Shown piece after piece: positions 11,596 to 22,800 of a stretch of 64,000 nucleotides of DNA. Origin of the DNA: Leptasterias polaris (Eukaryota; Echinodermata; Asteroidea; Forcipulatida; Asteriidae). Below the pieces are notes generated by a model. It worked only from the letters and a program-made list of their open reading frames with translations, was not told the DNA's origin and did no database searches. Within the stretch, counting starts at the first letter, position 1, and every line of letters begins with the position of its first letter. The stretch is from positions 8,840,001 to 8,904,000 of the forward strand of contig JAZGTN010000058.1 in assembly GCA_037783415.1 (NCBI GenBank), in the 5' to 3' direction. The position numbers and the translations under genes are program-made.

Positions 11596-13798
11596 AACCA
11601 TGACAAACGAGCAAGACAAATAAAATGTTCCAATCTTAAAAAAAAAATAAAAAAAAACTAAAAATGTGAACTGTTTAATGATAAATGGAAACAAACCTTT
11701 ATCTACGTTTGCGGCTGCATACATCTTGTCTCCAATCTTCCATTCTTGTCCAACACCCTTTCCAATGTCACTCCCAAATGCCCCTACGAGTCCCAAACTT
11801 GGGTGACTGCATACCAGCAGCCAGTCAAGAGATTGCTCATCTACTTGTGAACACTGCATAAAAGGCAAACATTTAAAGAAATTCTTTAAATTTCAATTAC
11901 AACCCCTGAACCAAGATATTGACAAAATAGGGAGACCGCCAACATAGGGCTAGAAAGCTCAGTTGGTAGAGTGCCAGCGCCTTATCCCGGAGGCATTGGT
12001 TCGAGTCCCACCCTAGTCAAGTTTTCTTTGTTCAACCCCCAATTCATTCCATGATCCAAAAATGAAGAAAATTACATAAGTAAGAGGTTAATTACATTTC
12101 TACCCCATTGTTTAAAGTATCATTCCTGATGTCACCTGCAACAAAAGTTATGATCCAACTGTCTTGGTATGCGAGATTACTGAGGTATTTATACGAAAGC
12201 AGAAGTCCTCAAGAGCAACGTAGGAGGAAGGATGTTGCCACTATAAGTCAAACATAAAATAGTAACCTAAAATTTTATTACCATTTTCTTCATTTCATCA
12301 CCCATTTTCTTTATGTAGCCTTGAAAAGTGGCTACAGATCCCAACTCTTGAGGCTGTTTTTCCCCCATGTTACTGGCCTTTTCATGGTATAAATCCTTGT
12401 TCTCTTTTGACAACTTCTTCCATCCTTCTGCAGCTTGTGTCATCTTCTTCTTTTTGTTACTGCAGCCTATTAAAGGTTGTATGTAACAAAAACAATTGGC
12501 ATTGTTTCCTGGAATGTACTGTTAATTTAAACTATAATTTATAGGAGACTGCAATGGGTGAGGTGTGCATAACTGCGTTATAATAATATTTATATTGAAT
12601 TTGGTATTTTTCTTCCCTTTTTGAAATAATCCTTTTATAGGGAACATGTGCATTTGGTGCTGTTAAGTACCTAAACAATAATTATTATAAAAATAACAAT
12701 TCTTTACATATCACTTTTCACACCCAAAGGGCGTCTCACAGCGCTTTCAACATCCCCTGGTCACTGGGCCTTAATTCATTCCTTAAACCATCTCATCAGC
12801 TCCCTGGGGAGTATACAGTTAACATTTTGTTAAAGTTTTTGTATCAAAGTGCAATTGAAGAATAAGGTTGGATGACAATTTAATATCTTCAATCCATATT
12901 TGTTTTTAATAATAGTGATGATTTCATTCCACTTACCTTCTGAAGACAAAAACTCTTGCATAAAGCAGTTATATCCACTTGTTTTTCGCTTATGCGTATT
13001 GGGAGTTCTTGTTGGTGCACTCTGACTGATTGATTTTCTGTGTTGTTGAAGAAAAGTTAGTGTATACTGTTAATGGTTTATGGCTCACTTATCCACATTT
13101 TATGAAGTAAACTGTTAGTGGTCCCAACAATTACAAATCCCAAATACTTTGTTGAAATTGCATAGCTAGAACAAACTTCAAGTATTGTGTAAAATAATTT
13201 TAAAAATAATAGAGAACTACTGAACCAAACAAACAAGTTTACTTGGATGACAAAATGATGAAAAAAAGTTTACTGGGATGACATGATGAAAAACCAAACG
13301 TCACAAATCCAATTCACGTGCAAGACATGGAAATATCAGACAACAAGATTTGTTGATGTTTAATTAAAATCTTTGGTTTCAATTGTTATGTCCCTCATCA
13401 TACCTCAGGTTTTGAGTTTACAGCATACAAACAAATACTGTCATCTGAGCTGCTTCATGTTTTTTGTAAATAAAAACGAAATACTTTCTTAGTTCTATAA
13501 CTTCTACATAAACTAACACTTTTTTTAAAACACTTTTTAATAATATAAGCTGCTCCCCTTTAGCCGGCCCGTTAGAGGAGAGCAGCGCCATTCCATGATG
13601 ATGATGTCATGTTGTGGATCAGACTTGGTTTTATTGTACAACAAATTTAGAGTTACAGGAGTAGGCCTAAATTTGTGTCATAAAACATAGGCTAAACCCC
13701 CCCCCCCCACCCCCGCCCTCCCCCCCAAAAAAAAATTAAATAAAAAAGTTGTGACCTTACCCATTACTGGTCTTTACTGGTTCACTTTCTTCAGTCAT
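1301..13798 (-). CDS. HMG-box-like / chromodomain protein, 9 exons, 379 aa
   Basis: Exons in transcript order: 13761-13798, 12937-13037, 12282-12466, 11697-11853, 5751-5828, 4819-4980, 4320-4472, 2795-2905 and 1301-1455. All junctions are GT-AG, all phases match, and the total is 1,140 nt (379 codons plus TAA) with no internal stop. Residues ~32-78 (GYNCFMQEF, AEGWKKLSKENKDLYHEKA) look like an HMG box. Residues 329-370 are a chromodomain (YEVERI, YYLVKWQGY, TWEP) with cage residues Y333, W354 and Y357; the loop before TWEP is three residues, shorter than the usual five. Exons 7 and 8 are duplicates. The 162-nt sixth exon uses a weak donor (AGAG/GTACAC) chosen for phase. A LINE fills intron 4 antisense. 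A nuclear DNA/chromatin-binding role is inferred. It may be host, domesticated, or an accessory gene of the upstream KDZ gene. Confidence 0.8.
2285..2625 (-). repeat. tRNA-headed SINE, reverse orientation
   Basis: On the minus strand the head reads as a tRNA-like sequence with a B box (gggttcgagtcctgg), preceded by ctcatgttctggtgtttctgttcagc. The body has the gtacctacgagggcagag motif, and a tail-like end lies near 2285. The same head recurs near 3090-3200 and 17802. It lies in the last intron of the HMG-box/chromodomain gene. Confidence 0.65.
2622..2963 (-). repeat. Tandem-duplicated segment, copy B (holds exon 8)
   Basis: About 340 bp closely match 4160-4531, including intron flanks (acacatacacacggcagctg; ataaaccaagaaatat). 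The copy holds exon 2795-2905. That exon has only two units of the 12-bp repeat ggggcaatctca, which encodes I-A-P-E, against five in the other copy. Both exons are phase 1-1, so adding or removing one keeps the frame. Confidence 0.85.
3087..3240. repeat. Head-to-head SINE head fragments
   Basis: A reverse-oriented tRNA-like SINE head (gtcacgaccaggactcgaac ... ccaagacaccc) meets a forward piece (gtgtgggttcgaatcccggtc ... gtgtccttgagcaaga) near 3185. The two form an inverted pair with opposite B boxes. Confidence 0.6.
3241..3668. mobile_element. MITE with 27-bp perfect terminal inverted repeats
   Basis: Bases 3244-3270 (ttataacaccccttccttt...) are the exact inverted complement of 3642-3668. 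The ~370-bp interior is non-coding. It abuts a second foldback element at 3671. Confidence 0.75.
3671..3905. mobile_element. Foldback element with nested palindromes
   Basis: The outer arms (caaatattgactgctt... and ...aagcagtcaatatttg) are inverted repeats of about 45 bp. The core repeats a ggctgctccggggatcacc module several times in both orientations around the palindrome agcctatcttagcctaagataggct. It is non-coding and strongly self-complementary. Confidence 0.75.
3915..4143 (+). repeat. SINE 3' part with (att)n tail
   Basis: Forward body with gggtacctgcgagggtagag and a 3' end reading gcgctgtataagaatttgttatt then (att)n. It matches the family of the reverse copy at 2285-2625 and the fragment at 12700-12815. 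Confidence 0.6.
4160..4531 (-). repeat. Tandem-duplicated segment, copy A (holds exon 7)
   Basis: Partner of the segment at 2622-2963. It holds exon 4320-4472, in which the 12-bp unit ggggcaatctca is repeated five times (one copy varied to ggggcagtctca), giving a short I/T-A-P-E peptide repeat on the minus strand. Confidence 0.85.
5917..5952. repeat. (taaa)n microsatellite
   Basis: A run of aata/taaa units immediately before the presumed 5' end of the plus-strand LINE. Confidence 0.9.
6166..7479 (+). CDS. LINE 1 ORF1: zinc-knuckle RNA-binding protein, 437 aa
   Basis: Intact 437-codon frame. It has CCHC-type knuckles at about residues 169-204 (CKICNEPDHFARDC, then CFICGSNQHRASWH). The C-terminal half is very charged and low in complexity (runs of E, D, K; many basic patches). 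N-terminal residues 15-150 resemble the RNA-binding region of Tx1-type ORF1 proteins. Such proteins coat the element RNA. The end overlaps the open region upstream of ORF2 in another frame, as in compact LINEs. The frame is uninterrupted, so the protein could still be made. Confidence 0.85.
   Translation: MQNRGDANRPTLQRQNTIRFNTRHLDNEVTPEEVFYAISKEIGTGDTIKCIALLQNGWFNASFNNEQHCEKMAQTGMFLKKTLIECERANIQNSTVVYVKAPYEMANNAVVTALSYYGTVANIRRQVHTFDATIETGVRSLLMKSLKHPIPSFLKIGGFSLPIRHRGQRKTCKICNEPDHFARDCPHRGRCFICGSNQHRASWHDEEEEEPSQQTPVHNTRGASRDESDEDTHSDGHYDDKVPTDEEDERENSNDDEQQHTTEKDKKSRIKTTKQPAKKKPQHPDEIGESSKSKPHEEKDTKPKKSTKNKSFSDALLQPPLSKEKDQHKSDKQKKRQSFWDEACQPEEKAKKKNESRKRKSSDTQQDNESKQQREEEHNSSMDMENAQNSDHDTHSSDEGDFVPYTRHGVQRFRKKRESWKRADKSGIQDSSQFKLL
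7587..11323 (+). pseudogene. LINE 1 ORF2: endonuclease-reverse transcriptase, one stop and one frameshift
   Basis: The N-terminal AP-like endonuclease has all expected motifs (LNANGLR, QETHS, NGDFNCQLD, SRIDYLF, SDHCAV). The reverse transcriptase follows (KSPGLDG, KNWRPISLLN, DQEKAFDRIEW, GIRQGCPLSPLL, HADD in place of YADD). A C-terminal zinc motif (CLLCKQANETIEHLFIEC) is in a shifted frame. Two lesions are visible: TGA at 8892-8894 in the linker before the RT, with the same frame continuing after it, and a one-base shift at about 10875-10886 before the C-terminal zinc motif. Otherwise the length and domain order are typical of L1/Tx1 elements. It copies element RNA at nicked target DNA in the nucleus. 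Confidence 0.9.
11947..12018 (+). repeat. tRNA-like sequence (SINE head or tRNA pseudogene)
   Basis: It has A-box-like agctcagttggtagagtg and a perfect B box ggttcgagtcc. The acceptor ends gggctag/ctagtca pair at six of seven positions. The anticodon arm does not fold cleanly and the 5' flank joins repeat-like sequence, so a SINE head or pseudogene is more likely than a working tRNA gene. Confidence 0.5.
12700..12815 (-). repeat. SINE fragment, reverse
   Basis: Matches 2300-2400 (cccctggtcactgggcc; ttaattcattccttaaaccatct; tggggagtatacag). Non-coding intronic repeat. Confidence 0.6.
13698..13735. repeat. C-rich / A-run low-complexity tract
   Basis: Runs of cccccccccc, cccgccc and aaaaaaa just downstream of the first exon of the HMG-box/chromodomain gene, inside intron 1. 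Confidence 0.85.
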
Positions 13799-15057
13799 TA
13801 TGACAATTATGCGTACAAGTTTTGTGCATGTAGTTGATGGGTTGATGGACCTAGTTGTGTGCCAGCAGCTGAGTAGTCTACTAAAAGTACTAAACCAAAG
13901 ATCGTATATTTGGTCTAAACATAGCATGCACATGACGCAAAAGCTAGTGCAGCTGGTAAAGTGCAGAGCGCAGCGCACAGAGTACAATGGGATGCTCAGT
14001 GCGCGTGTTATTTGATACGCTCATTAATATGCAGCTAACATTGAGTAGGCCTACAGCGCGCGCTGGGTGATGGCCATACGAACAGTCTATACATGGTAAA
14101 CACAGTCTTGAGTTCACCTCTAATATTGTGAACACTTATCACTAAATTGGGCCTACATTTACTAAAGTATATGCTGTTGCAGTAAATTATCTCACTATAG
14201 AAAAGTAATATTATTGCTACAAAAATCTTCATATTCGTGTCAGGTCTAGGTGTAGGCCCTGGGGTAAAACAAATGCACGGTAGAATTCAGATGCAAAGCA
14301 AAGAAGTACACAATTGCTCAGTTGAAACAGTTGGGTTAACAACAATCTTTTATGAGACATATTATCTTTTTAAAAATATACATGTTGGACAATGTATATT
14401 TAACAAGACTCAAATGTCCAATAACAATGATGATCTGCGATGGCACTTTTGGGTCTGCACTCAAACATTTTGATATTGAGTCGGGTCAAGGAGGCCTCTC
14501 CTTTTTATTTCAAAATTATTGTGCACGTACAGAGCCTATACTACTACGGCGACCAAAATAGAAAACTAACAAAAATTGCCTATTGCAGTGACGCAGGAAT
14601 GATCGGCCTTTGTAACCTTTAAGGGATTTCAGCCCCTCAATCCAATGAAACATTATTTTATAGCCTAGGCCTATCATAACATCCAAACAAGGTGATCGCA
14701 TCTCCATCTTGGATTTATGAGGAAAAACCAGGCAAGTCACGGAAGCATGAAAATCAAGACTGGGGGTAGGCCTAGACTGAGACAAGTTCAAAGACCATGC
14801 AACAATGAAATTAATTAAACCAACATTTTGCGTCTGTCTATGTTACAAAAAAGACCAGTTGGATGTCTTGGCACATTTTTCGACAACTCAACAATTTATG
14901 GATTAATTTTAAGAATGGAGCAATTTGCTTGTTGTCATGGACCTCCAATGCAGAGGGTGTTGTTTATATTACCAGAACAGCAATAACAAACAACGAAAAA
15001 CACCTTTCATTAGGACGAAAAAAAAAAACGCTCCTTGTGTTGACGAGCGTGCGTCTT
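13799..15057. other. Intergenic region upstream of the HMG-box/chromodomain gene
   Basis: No convincing exon. This is where the promoter and any 5' UTR of the minus-strand gene starting at 13798 should lie. I see no clear TATA box or CpG cluster. Confidence 0.4.
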
Positions 15058-15442
15058 TAAAGGCAGGACACTATTGGTAAAATTATACTCAAAATAATTT
15101 TTTGCATAAAAACTTACTTGGTAATGAGCAATAATAGAGGGCTGTTGATAGTATAAAACATTGTGAGAAACGGCTCCCTCTGAAGTAACGTAGTTTTTAA
15201 GAAAGAAGTTATTTTCCACGAATTTGATTTCGAGACCTCAGAATTAGATTTTGAGGTCCCGAAATCAAGCATCTGGAAGCACACAACTTTCTGGTGTTAC
15301 AAGGGTGTTTTTTCTTCCATTATTATCTCGCAACTTCGACGACCAATTGAGTTCAAATTTACACAGGTTTTTTATTTTGTGCATATGTTCAGATACACCA
15401 AGTGAGAAGACTGGTCTTTGACGGCAATAGTGTCCAGTGGCT
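15058..15442. mobile_element. MITE-like element, copy 2 (full length)
   Basis: Begins ggcaggacactattggtaa and ends ggcaatagtgtccagtggc. It shares the internal modules of copy 1 plus an extra stretch (ttttttcttccattattatc; cgacgaccaattgag) that copy 1 lacks, so copy 1 carries an internal deletion. Confidence 0.75.
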
Positions 15443-16948
15443 CCATACTTGTTCAAAAGGTTTGCGATTATCTTACAGGTCCTTCAGGATTATAAGACTG
15501 CAAAATTAGAGACAATTTCTCTCCCGATACATATTTGTTGTGTGTTTCTACTAGTTATTAGAAAGATAACTTGCTTAGGGTTGATTTAGAACACATTCAT
15601 AGCTTTTAAAAACAGAACACGCAATTTTTCGAGATAAATAGTACCCAAAAATGTATGAATGGTAGCGCCCTCTTGTGTTACCTTATTGACATAATAAATG
15701 ACTGCTTAATATTTAATTAGATTAAAATGTAAATAAAATATTTCCTGGCATCTTGAATGTCTGATAGCAAACTTTTTTAGTACCAAAACCATTCTCAATT
15801 ACGATTAGTTAATCAAATTCAGTGAAAGATATATTTAATTTTTTTGAATAATTCCAATTTCTTGACATGATTGCCCATGTTTACCAAGGCTGGGTTTTTC
15901 ATTCTGCTAATGCCTTCTTACGAGAAAAAAGTTGCGCGCTTTCACGATTACCAATGCCGTTATTGTTATTATGTTCCCCTAATAATTATTTTGTTGTACT
16001 AAGTTGAATGACATATTTTATTACGTGCAGCGGACTTTCAGAAAGTGACGAATGTTTGCCCAAAAAGAGAAGAAAAATATGAGAATACTAAGATTAACGA
16101 GTGCCCTCTCAAGAAGGGTGTTCATTAAACCCTTTTATTTTATTTTGGTATAAATTAATTTTTACATGAGTATTGTTTGTGTACATAACTTTATTATATT
16201 TGTATAAAAATTTGGGAGGGGGGGGGGTAAGACCGTTTCCACGCCAGAATCGCGTCCAAAATCAAAACGCCAAAAGGGAGGGATATGCATTCAACAGGAG
16301 GGATGGGGTAATGGAAAACGTCGAGCTATGATGCTAAACAATAGTTGGGATTTTGAAATCTGTACAGGTCGTCCACATGATCATCACTAAAAGAGCCTGC
16401 TTTTATTAGAAAAGTTATAACCTGTAGCATACACCTTGTTTTAAGGACGAGTACAACACAAATTGTTAATGTCGAAGACAAAAACAGCATCATTACTTCT
16501 CCTTTCGAAGTCTTTTCTTATTTAATTTAACAAAGATGGAAATCAACAGCCAACTAAAATCAACAACACTTAACAAAAAGGATGAAGAAAGAAGTATAAG
16601 GTCTCTCAACTCAGTGGAATAAGTTTATTTTTTCCAAGAAACCGTATTCGATTGTACTTTATCCAGAGATATTGTTTTTACAAACATTACATGTATTTAC
16701 ATTAGTTTTTCTTATAATTCGTCTCTGAAGCAAATTTGACCGTCCTGTTGTACATAAATTGTTCAAATAGTTTAGAAATAGCCTGGTAAAAAGGCTGAAG
16801 AATTTACAATGTCACACTTATTTTAAATAAAAGTCACATGCTCAATGTAAATGCAGAATGAAACTAACCCTAGAAAAGTTCATTTCACAAGATGGTCTCG
16901 TTTTTTATATATCGAAAATACATATTATAGGAATACATGTAATGAAGA
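15443..16948. other. Intergenic, A+T-rich
   Basis: Separates the KDZ gene's last exon from the second MITE. It contains a G-run at about 16216-16227 and otherwise nothing I can identify. The KDZ gene's 3' UTR should lie here; tttatt near 16624 (AATAAA on the minus strand) is a possible polyadenylation signal. Confidence 0.4.
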
Positions 16949-17052
16949 AATGTATGATTCTGAAATGTACAGTGATGTTTCTTCAGATGAAAGTCAACCG
17001 CATTCTGATTCACTTTCATCTGAAGAAATTTCTACATCAGATTCATACATTT
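16949..17052. repeat. Imperfect inverted repeat over the KDZ gene stop codon
   Basis: The left arm (16949-16994) and right arm (17012-17051) are imperfect inverted complements of about 40-45 bp around an 18-bp loop. Both strands therefore encode a similar acidic/serine peptide: the minus strand gives the KDZ protein tail (EMYESDVEISSDESESECG, then stop at 16994) and the plus strand reads EEMYDSEMYSDVSSDES. This could be a small inverted duplication of the gene's own 3' end. Confidence 0.7.
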
Positions 17053-19768
17053 CTCCATTGTCAATGTTAAGATGTTGAGGAATCTGCAGCCCACTTAAGT
17101 GAGGCAGTGTGGCTAATTCGGGGGCATGTACATAATCTGAAAACTGCTTACTAAGTGTTTGGTAAAATTCATCAATACCAAGAATCTTAGCAATTAGCAG
17201 CATTACCACCCCCTTTGCCCTTAAGGAATCCTGCTCACAGAGAGACTTGATCAATTGACACTGGAGTGCATGTTCAGCAGCTATTGAAGATAACGTCTCT
17301 TCCATCTCTAGGGTTACAAGGGCGATCTCCTCCTTGGCCCTGTCATGAAGATTTGAGAGGTCGATCGCCCTTCTCTGTACACTTGTTGGTACCAGCTGTG
17401 AAGCACCACCCTGTGGGAAAAGTAATGAGTGATAACAGATAAACATAATACCTTCAGTATAGCATTACAAAAAATAAATAAATAAAGAAAGATAAAAGAA
17501 ACTTTAAAAAGAAAATTATAGCTCACTTCCCTTTCAACATGGCAGTATCACGATAATACGATCACAATACGATAGTGAGGATAATATCTTTAGTATGTAT
17601 GTTGGTTTTGAAAATATTGAAATATCGAAACAAAGACGATATTCGGAATAAACAGACAATATCAGTCGTTGCTTGCTTAATAGCGACTTGAAGAGAAATT
17701 CCCTCAAAGCTGTTATGACAGATTTTATTTGTCATTTTGACAAAGTACATTAACTTGGTTACTAATTAACATCAGGTACAATGTATTTAAAAGCTTTCGG
17801 AAGTGTCATGGCCGAGCAGTTAAGAGCACCCAATTCAAACTCTGGTGTTTCTGATCAGCAGAGTGTGGGTTAGAATCCCAGTCGTGACACTTGTGTCCTT
17901 AAGCAAGACACTTAACCATTGCTTCGTCCTTCGATTGGGACGTAAAGCCATTGGTCCCATGTGTTGTGTAAGGCATGTAAAAGAACCCAGTGCACTTATC
18001 GAAAAGAGAAGGGGTTCGCCCCGGTGTTCCTGGCTGTGGCTGCTAATGTGCCATAGCACCTTGTAAACCCTTACAAGGTGCTACATAATTGGGTCTCAGA
18101 ATTCATAACTTTCAATAACTTCTCTTTCTGTATAAATGTATATACTAAGCGCCTTGAGTACCTTGTTGGTAGGTACATGCGCTATATAATACTTCGTTAT
18201 TATTATTATTAATAATAATATCAATATTGTTATTAAAATCTACGGGTGCCATTGACTATAACCATTCCTTTTACTCTTTGCTTAATTACTATCCGTAACA
18301 CTGTGTTTTTGAAATTCAATCACATTTTGACTGAGAGGTACCAGTATGATTATGTGATTGCAGTGGTGTAAATGTACATTATTTAGCACAATTGTTTAGT
18401 TTCTTAGATTGTACCTAAGATAAATGCCTCCAGCATTTTAATAAAATGGTTGGGGAGGATAGCAAATGATAGGACTGTTAGACTCTATGTCTGTCGCTTA
18501 ACTTTCCAGCAGATAATGACAGTTTCATTGCATGATTTGTAACATGGTGAAAATCTAAGTGGTTTTTAAAATGCAATTATGTACAGTTAAAACATTATGC
18601 TGTTGCTTTTGTCAATGTTTTTACATAAAAAAGTTGACTGAATAAATTTGATCATACCAATGATGCCAAAGACCTGTACAGCTCAGAGTTGGTGTCAATA
18701 ACCTCTTTGAATGCTATTTTGGTAGGGGGTCGTATGAAGTTGTTGTCGTTGAATTCGTTGACAGTCTTCCTTATCGCTTTTGACGATCGGGAGACCTGTC
18801 TGCTTATCCTCTGAGCTACAGCTTGCCCATCTGAATAACATGTAAATGTACACAAATTTTATTTAAATACCAGTTTAAAAAGTAGTCATGTAGCAATTTA
18901 AGTATTGGGCCCTAATGGTTATGAACAACTCCGTGACAACTTCACTGATAAACTCTTAAATCACATCACAGCCATAACACTTTTCCATCCACAATACTTC
19001 AACAAATAAGTTTTTCTGTGCATAGGGATATGTAAGATGTTTATACCATGGAGAAAAGGAAAGGTGATCACCTAGCCAGTCAGCATGGGGTTCCCCCCCC
19101 TGCACACACACACAAGTGTGTAAACACCTGCAATCGTGGACCCTCCTTTGTTCAACTCTTTGTGATAGCAAACGTTGTCCACAATGCTTTTCTTTGTGAT
19201 AGCAACCGTACACCTTTCAAGGACACATCTACTTAAAAAGACTAATTTAAAATGCACCTATCAGTTTTCCACTGGTTTGTGTTGTTCAGCACCAGCACAA
19301 TTACAACACCATTTTTAATAAATCATTTCAAATCCAATCAATTCAAAATTTCGGTTTTGTTTTGTTTTAAGAATAAAAAGAAGAACAACAAAACACAATA
19401 CAGACACAAACATTATTTGTTACATCATTTGGAACAATTTCCTTTATGTGATATTAATCAAATGACAAATTATGATATGCAACTACAGTTTCAAAAAAAC
19501 CTACCAGAGTATTTCTTTGACATATTGAGGTTGAACAGGTATTCCACTCCCTGGGTCCACAATTTCTCGGTCAATGTAGCCTGTTGTTTGCTCTGAAGAT
19601 TGATGAGGTGAATCTGGTATTGAGGGGCACATTTTGTCCAGCGCTGGAGACCATGCTTTATCTCTGTCTTCCTTAGATCTCTGTCCAAGCTGAAAAATGA
19701 TGGGTTGTTCCCAAACATTTTCAATGAATAAATTTATTTATGTTCAGGGTCAAGAATTTGTTTATCAT

Positions 19769-19805
<37 letters not shown>

Positions 19806-22800
19806 TGGGAAACTTATAATGCGCCATGTCTGTCACAGGTGACACTCCTGGCGCAGAAACCCTTACAAAGCTAACATCTAGGAACTAGTAAAACAAATAG
19901 ACAGAAGGAGAAGCAGCTGATTAGAAGAGATGGCTTTTGAGTTTGTTCTTGAAAGTGTGGAAGAAAGTTTCCTTTCTGAGTTTGATGGGGAGTCAGTTCC
20001 ATAGGGAAGGACCGAACCGAGAGAAAGAACGGTTTCCCCAGGAGTGATGAGAGAGGGGCACTCAAAGAAGGTTTGTGTCCGAGGAACGAAGGCGTCGGTG
20101 CGGTTTATTTAAATGAAAACAATGCGATCCAATAAGCTACGAGGTAAAAATTTGAAATGGGTATCATTGTATAAGTTATTGACAATTGTAACTGACTGTG
20201 TACTTTACAAATAAAAAATACTTCAAGTATGTAACCAATATCTATTACAAAAAAGTAACTTTAAGGTAAAAAAAAGAAGATTTAATCACTTAATTGGTTA
20301 AAACTGTTGTCCATAGAAATGTGTTTGCTATAAAGACCTCTTGATTAATACAAATTGAATACTATTTCTGTTTTGTCCTGTTTTGTTAAGTTTTTTCTGG
20401 AGTGCAAGACATAAAAAAGCATTAAAAATCAAGTTTTTGTTTGATTGTCTGTCTGTTAGTTGAGTAATGCTCATCGAAATGTCTTAGTATAAAATTATGG
20501 AATCCCCATAAATGTTGTGGATAAAAATGGTTTCATAAACTTGTATTAATCTCTCCAAAAAAAATAGCACTGAAACTATTAATGGGCCTTCTGTACTTCA
20601 AATTGTTAAGCTCGAAATGTCTACAAAATTTATTACAAGTGTAGGTTTGTTTTTCTTAAAATCAACTCATCGACTTTCCAAAATTACAGAGATACTGTTT
20701 TTAGGGTGCTGTTTTTATCAACAATTTTGTTAGTAAACACAAAAGGTCTGAAATAAATGAAGATACAATGCAATAAAGTTGGTAACAGTACACTTGTTCA
20801 TAAGGTTTGACAAAGAATTAGTAAAATTGTAATGATCTATTTGCACTTACCTCTGGCACTGGTTAGCAAGTACTCCTGCCCTTTTATCATCAGTACACAG
20901 TTTCAATTGGTCCCTACAGTTCAGTATGAAATACATGTATAAATATAGATTATTTATAAGTTTAAAACCATATAATTCGAACAACACTTAACCCCTGGCT
21001 GATGTTATTTTAACTAAATTTTTCCCAATAACACACAAATACAACAATTATTTTATAAGACAGAATGTAAATAAAGAAACATTCTATAAACTTACATACG
21101 CGTGTCATAGTTCAACAGCTGACTGACATACCTCTCTTCCCAAGGTGTTGGTTCTAAGAGATACAAAAACTAAATTAGCATTTCATATCCAAAGCTTAAA
21201 CAATTCTATTCCAGGGCTATACACCAAGCATGCAAGTTAGTGGAAGGTTAGCCATAAACATTGGCAAGAAAAGGTAGGTGCACACAAATCGGAGTAGTTC
21301 TCAGGATCAGTACAAATAAAATGTAAACAATATATATTTTTTTTCATTCATATCAAAAAGTGAGTCTTAGAAAAACAAAAAAGGTTTTCAAAAAGTCCAT
21401 TAATTAAAGATTGATAACTCTAGAATTATTTTATAACCAAAACTTAAACGAACCTTTATTAGATGACTTTACCATCGACACAGATTCTCTCTCATCTTTT
21501 CTCCAACCATGCACATCTTGAAGTGAAACTTAATAACAAAAAAATTACATAAAATAATATCAACTTTGTCCAGGTATTTGACAATATCAACTTCAAAACT
21601 GCATAAACTGCAGTAATCATCCAGAAGCAAATGATGCAAGAGGGTTGTACAATGATTTAATAGTAACGTTTTAGACAGAACTTTGTACAGATTCTACAGG
21701 TTATTAGCCAGATTAAAACATGCACTGATGGCACATGCATGTGAACACAGGTTGGCCCGACTATAGTCTCAACTGAGACATTTCAATGCACAAAGACTTG
21801 TGAAGAGGTGTGTTCAAAGATCTAGGGAGACATATGATAATACACATTTCTTGACAGTTAAACTTTAACAATTTAGGAAAAGTATCAATGAAATTTTTTA
21901 ACCACATAATAAAATTCAATTTGAATTACCTTTGCAGTCCTCAACAATTTCATGCAAGCCTGTGAATGAATCGTCACGAACTTTGTGCGCTCGCTCCATG
22001 AGAACACTGAGAGAAGATCCTAAAAAGATAATTTTTTTAATAAAATAAATAGTAAGCATGAACACTTGAGAAAAATTTTACCCCCAAAAGGGTTGGATTG
22101 AAATAAGAATCAACAAATTTGAATGAAATGCATGAAACATTGTATTGGACATACATGTATAATTTCATGCTGAAGATCAGTGAAACGCAAATAATATTTA
22201 CATCTCAAATTTATATTTTACCTATGTTAGTGGATTTACGCCGACCGTAGTGCATTAAGGCAGAGGTTAAAAGATCTTCACGGTGGGATGGCGTCATCTC
22301 CTTTGTGATTGTTGAGAATCTTCTCAAGTAGCTCCAAAGTCTCTCCATAGCTTCACCGTCAGTTAAACCGTAGTCTTTCAGCCACCGTGTACTGTAATTT
22401 ATCTTAGAAACATAAGCAGGAGAAATACTAAAAAAATGCAGCAGATGGAAGTTGAAGAAATAAAATATCCACCCGGAAATATCAAAAGTCTCTTTACATT
22501 ATAAAGTTCAGATTCAAAGTTTGAAGCAAATAGGGACTTACTTTACCACAGACACAAAATTAAGTTATATTAATGCAAAACTTAATATAAAGGGAAAAAA
22601 ACAAGAACATACCTGACACGCCATTTTGTGGCCATATGCATGGAATACAGGCAGTGCCAATTCCAAATTTGCATATTTCTCAGCTGTTCCCCTTTTCTAA
22701 GATCAATGTAAACAAAAAATTGTATTTAAAAAGAATACAGTACAAAGGTTGAGACATTTAACATTCACTTACAAACAAGAGTGGAAAATGTGCAAAGGGT

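Noticed and set aside
11947..12018. Functional tRNA gene
   Set aside because: The boxes are good but the anticodon arm does not fold well and the acceptor has a mismatch; SINE heads of this type are common in echinoderms.
18956..19257. Overlapping short frames on both strands
   Set aside because: They lie in a KDZ-gene intron and contain no conserved motif; flanking KDZ exons splice across them with matching phases.
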